Assembly (NCBI GenBank): GCA_036481345.1
Contig: JAZGHU010000021.1
Span: 1 to 9,022 of the forward strand
From: JAAOYC01 sp036481345
GTDB lineage: Archaea > Nanobdellota > Nanobdellia > Woesearchaeales > WJKL01
DNA: 9,022 nt
Direction: 5' to 3'
In this document: in pieces, positions 1-4,449 of the stretch
Numbering within the stretch: the first letter of the stretch is position 1
Layout of the letters: each line of letters begins with the position of its first letter
Program-made: the position numbers and the translations under genes
The notes under the pieces: model-generated
The model's input: the letters and a program-made list of their open reading frames with translations, nothing else
Database searches by the model: none
Told to the model about the DNA's origin: nothing

Positions 1-1142
1 GTTATTTTTGCTGTTATCTGAGTTTCATCTTGTACCCCTTGAATATCTATTGATTCTTGGCCTTTTGTTATCTCAACATCAAGTTTTAAGTCATCTCTAT
101 CTATTATAGAATAATTGCCTCCAGAAATATCTACTGTTGGAATTGTTTTTCCAAATTCAAAGATTTCTGATGTTTCTCCAACATGTAGTTCAAATTTAGG
201 AACAATACTATCAATTAAGTTTACAATTAAAGTTATATTTTCAAGATAACTTGCATTTTCACTTGACAAGCTGTAATCAATATCTCCTTCAATAGTAATA
301 GGCAATGTAGCATTATAATCATGATAAAATACTACTGTTAAAGTTGTGTTTGTTTTTTCTATATCAACAAAATAAGTTTCATAATCTGGCTCATCTTCAA
401 GCTTTTCTCCTAATTGTTTATTATCTTTTTCAATTAATTCTCCTTCTTGATAAATTTCTCCTTCAAGTGATATTTCTATTGTCTGATTTTCTTCTGGAGT
501 TTCTGTTTGATTTATCTCTACTGTCTGATTGATTGTTTCATTCATAGTTTCGTTTGTTTCTTCTGTTGTTTGATTTATCTCTACTGTCTGATTTTCTTCT
601 GGAGTTTCTGTTTGATTTATCTCTACTGTTTGATTGATTGTTTCATTTGTATCTTCTGGTTCTCCTGCATATTCCATGATAAGACTATTTAATATTATTA
701 TTCCATTAGTTTCAGTTGTTATTTGTATTTGAACTGGGCAAGGGAATATACCACAATTTTCAAGATAAGGATTTAGGATATCTACAAATTCGATTGTTTC
801 AGTTGAATTTAATTCTCCAAGATAGCCCCAATCAATATTTCCATTATTAAGAATATCTACTGATACGTTTGAAGGCAGTGATCCATTTAATTTGTCTCCT
901 GTTATGCTTATTGATGCTGAAGTGAAATCAGGATTATTCAGATCAAATTCGATTGTTTGAGGCTGTGTTGAGTTAAATTGAAGAATTATCTCTGTTTCTC
1001 CATAGATCTCTTCAAGACCCAAAGTAACTAATCCGGTAGGTCCTTGTATTTGATTCAAGGCAACTATTGCAGCAACTAATCCGATGGTTACAAATATTGC
1101 AATTACTGTTGCTAGTTCTGCTTTTTTATTTTTAAACATCAT
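1..1142 (-). CDS. Membrane-anchored, sequon-rich surface protein (3' end outside window)
   Basis: The frame stays open from an ATG at 1142 to the left window edge (380 full codons, no stop seen), so the protein is C-terminally truncated by the window. The N-terminus has lysines followed by a single hydrophobic segment (about residues 10-29). K7-A8-E9-L10 fits the archaeal class III (type IV pilin-like) signal motif [KR][GA]xx, so it may be pilin-like processed or simply membrane anchored. The rest is beta-rich, with a C130/C135 pair that could form a disulfide outside the cell, then a Glu/Thr/Asn linker (about 160-225) and another beta-rich part. I count 19 N-x-S/T sequons, ten of them at N166-N219. 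No catalytic motif is seen. The gene overlaps the stop of the upstream small regulator by ATGA; a second ATG at 1139 is also possible. AAGGT just upstream is a weak ribosome site, so translational coupling is likely. A role as surface glycoprotein or adhesin is inferred. Confidence 0.8.
   Translation of the reverse strand, partial: MMFKNKKAELATVIAIFVTIGLVAAIVALNQIQGPTGLVTLGLEEIYGETEIILQFNSTQPQTIEFDLNNPDFTSASISITGDKLNGSLPSNVSVDILNNGNIDWGYLGELNSTETIEFVDILNPYLENCGIFPCPVQIQITTETNGIIILNSLIMEYAGEPEDTNETINQTVEINQTETPEENQTVEINQTTEETNETMNETINQTVEINQTETPEENQTIEISLEGEIYQEGELIEKDNKQLGEKLEDEPDYETYFVDIEKTNTTLTVVFYHDYNATLPITIEGDIDYSLSSENASYLENITLIVNLIDSIVPKFELHVGETSEIFEFGKTIPTVDISGGNYSIIDRDDLKLDVEITKGQESIDIQGVQDETQITAKI
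481..647 (-). repeat. Tandem repeat encoding the sequon-rich linker
   Basis: Two 62-bp copies, 481-542 and 586-647, differ at one base and have a period of 105 bp (35 codons), so the reading frame is kept. A 26-bp sub-unit, encoding the motif VEINQT and flanks on the minus strand, occurs three times (505-530, 568-593, 610-635), again at multiples of 3 (63 and 42 bp apart). Near-identity at the DNA level, not only the protein level, points to recent expansion. Copy number could vary between strains (inference). Confidence 0.9.
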
Positions 1143-1318
1143 TTACCTTTTAGTTTCCTCAATAATTCTTTATTTTCTTCAATAAAGCTCTTCATCTTAT
1201 TCTCAATATTCTTAGAACGAACTAATCCAATTTCTTCACAAAGTAAAGAGAAGTCTTCGTAGACAGATGCATCTATTAGAAAATTATATCTCTTCTTATT
1301 AGAGCGTTTCTGTACCAT
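1139..1318 (-). CDS. Small ribbon-helix-helix-like DNA-binding regulator, 59 aa
   Basis: A 59-codon frame runs from ATG 1318 to TGA at 1139-1141. The layout matches the ribbon-helix-helix (CopG/Arc-like) fold: a basic N-terminus (residues 4-10, KRSNKKR), a short beta strand (about 11-16, YNFLID), a first helix (about 18-29), the turn at GLVRSKN, and a second helix ending in a charged tail. Such proteins form dimers in which paired strands read palindromic operators. The call rests on pattern only. The start has no Shine-Dalgarno sequence, but a TATA-like element lies about 25 nt upstream, so the transcript is probably leaderless. The stop overlaps the start of the surface protein gene by ATGA, so the two are almost certainly co-transcribed and coupled. 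The palindrome at the promoter suggests autorepression (inference). Confidence 0.72.
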   Translation of the reverse strand: MVQKRSNKKRYNFLIDASVYEDFSLLCEEIGLVRSKNIENKMKSFIEENKELLRKLKGK

Positions 1319-1334
1319 TCTATTACTTAACTGT

Positions 1335-1350
1335 GTGTATAATTATACAC
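1335..1350 (-). promoter_or_regulatory. Perfect palindrome over the TATA box of the regulator/surface-protein operon
   Basis: GTGTATAATTATACAC is a 16-bp perfect palindrome whose centre is about 25 bp upstream of the regulator ATG at 1318. This is where an archaeal TATA box would sit for a leaderless transcript, and the core (TAATTATA) is TATA-like. A ribbon-helix-helix protein bound here would block TBP, giving negative autoregulation. The palindrome is seen directly; operator function is inferred. Confidence 0.55.
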
Positions 1351-1685
1351 TTTTTATGTAATTACCCACTAAATTAACACTTATTTAATGTATATTGGAT
1401 ATACTTATATATAAATATTGTCATTTATTAATACATATTTATATATTTTTAATGTATTTATACACACGCTTTATAGTGCTATAGAGAAACAAAATCTACT
1501 ACCTCTTTTAGATTTGATAACTCTAAACACCCCCAATAATTATACATAGAAACAACTCATTTATATATATTTGTATTGTAAAAACTACATAATTTTAATC
1601 AAATATACACACGCTCTCGACGACAAAACTAAGATTTTTATCAATAAAACATGAAGCAGTATACGCTTTTATATACTCTTTCGCA

Positions 1686-1698
1686 ACGCTTAAATACT
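1686..1698 (+). promoter_or_regulatory. Promoter (GC-flanked TATA box) for the 1729 region
   Basis: ACGCTTAAATACT resembles an archaeal BRE plus TATA element, and the same CGCTT-plus-A/T form stands before pgi/pmi (3447-3456). It predicts a transcript starting near 1718-1720, just before the strong Shine-Dalgarno-like GGGAGGTG at 1724-1731. A second box, CGCTTTTATATAC, lies at 1662-1674. Confidence 0.45.
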
Positions 1699-1728
1699 TG
1701 TTTATTTCTATAATAATCTGTTTGGGAG

Positions 1729-1854
1729 GTGGTAAAGATCAAATTAGATCTTATACGAATTATAGACAGTGGTATTTTGCATCAGCAGATTGAAAGAAGA
1801 GATGGTAAAACTTTCATGAGAATGAAGAAGAGGGCATTTTTATCCATTAAATAG
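1729..1854 (+). CDS. Possible 41-codon small ORF, no known family
   Basis: From GTG 1729 the frame is open to TAG at 1852-1854. It encodes a small basic product that starts VVKIKLDLIR and ends with a Lys/Arg-rich stretch. It lies behind a promoter-like element and a near-perfect ribosome site (GGGAGGTG, 1724-1731). The difficulty is that this site overlaps the GTG start instead of preceding it by 5-9 nt. No ATG, GTG or TTG sits at the proper distance, where an in-frame ATC (1738) occurs. A 6-bp inverted repeat, AAGATC (1735-1740) and GATCTT (1747-1752), falls directly after the ribosome site. It may be a real short gene with an unusual start, a structured RNA, or chance. Its coding status is unproven. 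Confidence 0.3.
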   Translation: MVKIKLDLIRIIDSGILHQQIERRDGKTFMRMKKRAFLSIK

Positions 1855-1898
1855 TTAAATATTTATATTTCAGACACTTAGTTAATAATACGTGGGTG
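1855..1898 (+). promoter_or_regulatory. Promoter and ribosome site of the 1909 gene
   Basis: An AT box, TTTATATT (1862-1869), has its centre about 43 nt upstream of the ATG. It predicts a transcript starting near 1892 with a leader of about 17 nt. GTGGGTG (1892-1898) could serve as a modest Shine-Dalgarno site 10 nt before the start. Confidence 0.5.
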
Positions 1899-1908
1899 TA
1901 ATATAGCA

Positions 1909-2211
1909 ATGGAAGACAATGTGCTTCAACTTGGGGGTAATATCGAGCTCTCTGGATTTTCTAGTCTAGAAGGCGGTGCGATGATTGTTCTAAAGAAGAT
2001 AGTAGGCAATTATGCTAGAAAGATGAGCGACCATTCTAAGAATTTTGAAAAACTTGTTGTAACAATGAAGACTGTTCATGACAACCAGTTTGAATTGCGT
2101 GCTAAACTAGTTGATAATGGCAAGCCTGTTAATTCTTCTGTAACAGAACGAAATGTATTTGTAGCTGTAGATAGTGCCCTTAAAAAAATAATGAGTGAAA
2201 TAAGCAAATAA
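1909..2211 (+). CDS. 100-aa protein, possible HPF/RaiA-like ribosome-associated factor
   Basis: No catalytic motif is visible. Predicted order is beta strand (about 11-17, GNIELSG), a long helix (about 20-42, containing MIVLKKIVGNYARKM), two to three strands (about 46-68, with EKLVVTMK and QFELRAKLV), and a C-terminal helix (about 83-99, VFVAVDSALKKIMSEI). This beta-alpha-beta-beta-alpha layout, its length, and the ending with an A-x-D-x-A-x-x-K-type helix resemble hibernation factors of the HPF/RaiA family, which bind the small ribosomal subunit. The position next to a ribosomal protein gene fits but proves nothing. The homology is my inference from pattern. ATG 1909 was chosen for its upstream GGTG and TATA box. 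The gene converges on L15e with only 12 bp between the two stops. Confidence 0.6.
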   Translation: MEDNVLQLGGNIELSGFSSLEGGAMIVLKKIVGNYARKMSDHSKNFEKLVVTMKTVHDNQFELRAKLVDNGKPVNSSVTERNVFVAVDSALKKIMSEISK

Positions 2212-2226
2212 GATCTTGCAATCTTA
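2209..2226. terminator. Shared bidirectional terminator hairpin spanning both stop codons
   Basis: TAAGAT (2209-2214) and ATCTTA (2221-2226) form a perfect 6-bp inverted repeat with a 6-nt loop. The left arm starts with the TAA of the plus gene and the right arm ends with the complement of the L15e TAA. A T-run follows on the plus strand (2231-2235) and a weaker T-rich stretch on the minus strand. Archaeal termination depends mainly on U-tracts, so the hairpin's own role is inferred. Confidence 0.45.
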
Positions 2227-2805
2227 CTTGTTTTTATGTTTAATGTTAGCTGCACGACTAGGTCTAATTTTTTCTGTGCCTTTTCCTTTGTTTCTCAGGC
2301 CCCTACTTTTTCTTCCTGCTGAAGTCAATCCCCTATAAGCTCTTCCTTTGTGCTTATTGCTGATTATCCAGTTTATATTTTTGTCCTTGACAATTACAGG
2401 ATTAGCAGTATCTACTAGAATAACTTCAAACCAATAGTGTTTTCCATCTTTTGCAACTTCATAGCTGTTTAGAACTTGACAGTTTGGATATTTCTTGTTA
2501 GCTCTTTCCTCTGCAACTTGCTTATAGCTTTTATCCAAGACTAATCTTCTTCTAGAGGTTTTTGGACGTCTACCATGTGCTTTGTATTGTCTTTTTCTTC
2601 CGCCCCTTGGAAGTTTTTGTCTTACTATGATAAATCCTTCCTTTGCTTTATATCCTAAGGATCTAGCCCTATCTATTCTAGTTGGTCTTTCTATTCTAAT
2701 TGTTGACGGTTCTCTACGCCATTTTAGAAGTCTTTCACGCCACAGTTCTGGCATGTTTTTCTTTGGTTGTTTCCATGCTTTACGCACGTATTTATACATT
2801 CCCAT
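2224..2805 (-). CDS. rpl15e: Large-subunit ribosomal protein L15e (eL15)
   Basis: A 193-residue basic protein, normal length for archaeal L15e. Family signatures are clear: N-terminal MGMYKYVRKAWKQP, the block WRREPSTIRIERPTRIDRAR (about 29-48), then SLGYKAKEGFIIVR, GGRKR, the NSYEV segment, WFEVILVD, and a glycine/arginine-rich C-terminus with GRAYRGLTSAGRKSRGLRNKGKG. It is an archaeal/eukaryotic protein of the 50S subunit that contacts 23S rRNA through its basic extensions. The start at 2805 has a strong GGAGGC site (2814-2819) about 8 nt upstream; an internal ATG at 2799 is less likely, because archaeal homologues such as that of Pyrococcus also start MGMYKY. It appears to be a single-gene transcript ending at the shared hairpin, with its own promoter and a structured leader. 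Confidence 0.97.
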   Translation of the reverse strand: MGMYKYVRKAWKQPKKNMPELWRERLLKWRREPSTIRIERPTRIDRARSLGYKAKEGFIIVRQKLPRGGRKRQYKAHGRRPKTSRRRLVLDKSYKQVAEERANKKYPNCQVLNSYEVAKDGKHYWFEVILVDTANPVIVKDKNINWIISNKHKGRAYRGLTSAGRKSRGLRNKGKGTEKIRPSRAANIKHKNK

Positions 2806-2835
2806 TTTAATTTGCCTCCATTATTTTGTTAATCA

Positions 2836-2869
2836 CATAGCTTCAGGCAAGCACGCCCACATTGCTATA
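2836..2869 (-). promoter_or_regulatory. Stem-loop in the L15e 5' leader
   Basis: In the minus-strand RNA, UAUAGC (complement of 2864-2869) can pair with GCUAUG (complement of 2836-2841), including one U-G pair. The enclosed sequence can form an inner stem GGCG-UGCU-UGCC. It lies near the predicted RNA 5' end, about 30-65 nt before the ATG, and is GC-richer than its surroundings. It could be a site for feedback by a ribosomal protein; this is inferred from structure alone. Confidence 0.35.
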
Positions 2870-2889
2870 GAGAATTAAAATTTTAGGTG

Positions 2890-2898
2890 CTTTATAAA
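2890..2898 (-). promoter_or_regulatory. Main L15e promoter (TATA box)
   Basis: On the minus strand TTTATAAAG is a near-consensus archaeal TATA box, predicting an RNA start close to 2869 and a leader of about 65 nt. A second TATA-like copy (TTTATATG, complement of 2954-2961) lies 63 bp upstream inside the duplicated element. Confidence 0.6.
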
Positions 2899-2974
2899 TC
2901 TATTGAAATTATGAAATAATTTCAGAGATTTATATTTGTTGGCAAGCCAACTTCATATAAATCTATTGGAATTA
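2894..2974. repeat. 18-bp direct repeat pair flanking two inverted repeats
   Basis: ATAAATCTATTGAAATTA (2894-2911) and ATAAATCTATTGGAATTA (2957-2974) differ at one base, 63 bp apart; each carries a TATA-like core on the minus strand. Between and overlapping them are a 9-bp inverted repeat, TGAAATTAT (2904-2912) / ATAATTTCA (2916-2924), and a GC-rich palindrome, GTTGGCAAGCCAAC (2938-2951). The palindrome lies 25 nt past the stop of the gene at 2976 and may help end its transcript. Confidence 0.7.
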
Positions 2975-2975
2975 C

Positions 2976-3401
2976 TTAAACAGGCAATATTTTACCAATA
3001 TACTGTTTCATCCTTCTAAATGCTGCAAAAGAACTAAATGCTGAATCTTCTAGATCTCTTTTAGAAACAGTATCTTTTTTATCCATTAATTTTTCCATTC
3101 TTGGTATGACTCTATTAAATGCATTTTCAAAAGATTCAAGCTTAGCTATAATCTGTGGAGGATAACCTGCTTTTCTTAATGATTTTACAGCTCTTCTTAT
3201 ATCCCAGACCATCTTTAGAATTCTGTTGAAATGTATTTTTAATAATTCAAGATACTGCTCTCTTGTACTTGATTTTTTTTTGATCAATATGCCTAATTCT
3301 CCTGTGATGCCTGTAAGATGCGCTAACGCATCACCTAATTTACTTCTAGCTCTATGAGGCATCTTTACTTTTTGGAGTGGTTTAGTTGCAACATCTGTCA
3401 T
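2976..3401 (-). CDS. Unrecognised basic helical protein, 141 aa
   Basis: I do not recognise the family. The protein is Lys/Arg-rich, with no signal peptide, membrane segment, cysteine pair or enzyme motif. After a basic N-terminus (about 8-21) it looks almost wholly alpha-helical: about 24-42, 47-78 (YLELLKIHFNRILKMVWDIRRAVKSL), 82-108 and 114-138. This suggests a small helical bundle that may bind nucleic acid or a partner protein. A TATA-like box (3423-3431) is centred about 26 nt before the ATG and there is no Shine-Dalgarno sequence, so the message is probably leaderless. It is transcribed away from the pgi/pmi operon and towards L15e, possibly reading into it. Real coding is supported by the frame length, clean start context and lysine/glutamate codon use like its neighbours. 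Confidence 0.75.
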   Translation of the reverse strand: MTDVATKPLQKVKMPHRARSKLGDALAHLTGITGELGILIKKKSSTREQYLELLKIHFNRILKMVWDIRRAVKSLRKAGYPPQIIAKLESFENAFNRVIPRMEKLMDKKDTVSKRDLEDSAFSSFAAFRRMKQYIGKILPV

Positions 3402-3422
3402 ATCAATACTATATCATAGATT

Positions 3423-3457
3423 ATTATTTAATGTTTTCTATCGAAACGCTTATATGT
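3423..3457. promoter_or_regulatory. Divergent promoters for the 141-aa gene and pgi/pmi
   Basis: On the minus strand TTAAATAAT (complement of 3423-3431) is about 26 nt from the ATG at 3401 and fits a leaderless start. On the plus strand ACGCTTATATG (3447-3457) fits BRE plus TATA, about 40 nt before the GTG at 3493, with an RNA start near 3478. The two boxes are about 26 bp apart, so the polymerases may compete. Confidence 0.55.
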
Positions 3458-3492
3458 AAGTTATATTTTTCTTATTTATAGGGGGGATTATT

Positions 3493-4449
3493 GTGAATTA
3501 CGATAAATCAGATATGTTACATGTTCTAGAGGCATTTCCTGCACAGTGCAAGGATGCTGTTAAACTAGTCAGAGGATTTAAGATTCCTAAAAAGAAATAT
3601 TCTAATATTTGTGTTTGTGGTATGGGTGGCTCTGGAATTGGTGGAGAATTATTAAAACCATTAGCTAAAAAACAAGAGATCATTACACATCATGATTATG
3701 GTTTGCCTAATAAAGTTAATAGTAAAAGTTTAGTTATTGTTGTTAGTTATTCTGGAAATACAGAAGAATCATTATCTGCTTTTACTGAAGCTAAGAAAAG
3801 AAAAGCAAAAGTTGTTTCAATCACATCTGGAGGAAAATTAGCTGAAAAAGATAAACAAGCAATTATAATTCCTTCTGGATATGAGCCAAGAGCTGCAATT
3901 GGTTATCTGTTCTTGACAATTGTTGCAGTATTATCTAATAATAAATTAATTCCTAATCAAAGTTCCTCAATTAGTGAGGCAATTAAATTATTAGATGCAA
4001 AGATTACAAGTAGAATAGCTTTTTTGCTTGCTAAGAAGATAATAGGAACAATCCCTATTTATTACATTAATGGGGAGATAGGTGCTGTTGCTTATAGGAT
4101 GAAAACTCAGATAAATGAAAATTCTAAGCAGCCTGGATTTTATCATGTATTTCCAGAAATGAATCACAATGAGATTTTAGGATTTAAAAGATTAGGAAAG
4201 AAAGTTACTGCTGTTTTTATACTAGATTCAAAAGATCCAGTTAAGATCAAGAAAAGAATGGATATTACAAAAAAATTAATTAAAAATCAGACTAATGTTG
4301 AAGAGATACAAGTTAAGGGGAAATCATTATTAGCAAGAATGTTGACTACTATTTATGTCGGAGATTTAACTTCTTATTATCTTGCTTTGATGAATAAAGA
4401 AGATCCAACACCAATTCCATTAATCAATGAATTAAAGAAAAAACTATGA
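3493..4449 (+). CDS. Bifunctional phosphoglucose/phosphomannose isomerase (SIS domain)
   Basis: It interconverts glucose 6-phosphate, fructose 6-phosphate and mannose 6-phosphate in the cytoplasm. The 318 residues match the archaeal PGI/PMI family (SIS domain plus family-specific C-terminal domain). Sugar-phosphate loops are GMGGSGIGG (43-51) and SYSGNTEES (85-93). EPRAAIGYLF (131-140) and NENSKQPG with FPEMNHNEILGF (208-231) are family blocks. E209 and H225 are spaced like the catalytic Glu203/His219 of the Pyrobaculum aerophilum enzyme, and T293 in DLTSYYLAL probably corresponds to the Thr tied to mannose activity. The conserved ending DPTPIPLINELKK is present. The start is GTG at 3493, preceded by a G-run (3481-3486) as an imperfect ribosome site. 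Its stop overlaps the start of the sugar kinase by ATGA, so the two are translationally coupled. Confidence 0.93.
   Translation: MNYDKSDMLHVLEAFPAQCKDAVKLVRGFKIPKKKYSNICVCGMGGSGIGGELLKPLAKKQEIITHHDYGLPNKVNSKSLVIVVSYSGNTEESLSAFTEAKKRKAKVVSITSGGKLAEKDKQAIIIPSGYEPRAAIGYLFLTIVAVLSNNKLIPNQSSSISEAIKLLDAKITSRIAFLLAKKIIGTIPIYYINGEIGAVAYRMKTQINENSKQPGFYHVFPEMNHNEILGFKRLGKKVTAVFILDSKDPVKIKKRMDITKKLIKNQTNVEEIQVKGKSLLARMLTTIYVGDLTSYYLALMNKEDPTPIPLINELKKKL

Larger units (their letters stand above)
1319..1728. other. Long AT-rich intergenic regulatory region with repeated half-sites
   Basis: No convincing protein or RNA gene is seen in these 410 bp. The motif GTGTGTATA occurs three times: plus strand at 1333-1341 (in and beside the palindrome) and minus strand at 1459-1467 and 1604-1612. 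The two distal copies share the longer form ATACACACGCT (1460-1470, 1605-1615). A further partial copy of the palindrome core, ATAATTATACA, is at 1536-1546. Many TATA-like stretches occur on both strands, so start sites cannot be fixed by eye. The distances between motif copies are large (about 145 bp for the distal pair), which could suit looping by a bound regulator (inference). Confidence 0.5.

Noticed and set aside
481..647. CRISPR-like array
   Set aside because: Repeats are long, in frame, without unique spacers, and lie within a coding sequence.
344..692. Two plus-strand open frames with repeated LIYLYCLI-like residues
   Set aside because: They are the antisense reading of the repeat in the minus-strand surface protein gene; they use odd Leu/Phe-rich composition and have no ribosome site.
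1139..1142. Frameshift joining the regulator and surface protein into one gene
   Set aside because: Both frames are complete with their own starts, and ATGA overlap is a normal coupling arrangement; a signal-like N-terminus begins exactly at the second start.
1470..1536. Minus-strand GGGGGTG as the ribosome site of another small gene
   Set aside because: The best frame after it is only about 19 codons from GTG and has no supporting start codon or family match.
1319..1908. tRNA or C/D box RNA in the long spacer
   Set aside because: No T-loop GTTCGA-type sequence, cloverleaf, or paired C and D boxes could be found.
1477..2874. 12-mer TGCTATAGAGAA at 1477-1488 and 2863-2874
   Set aside because: The contexts differ and no shared spacing to a promoter was found; it may be chance in AT-rich DNA.
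2582..2878. Plus-strand open frame opposite L15e
   Set aside because: It lies across a certain L15e gene and its promoter; the product is a hydrophobic shadow.
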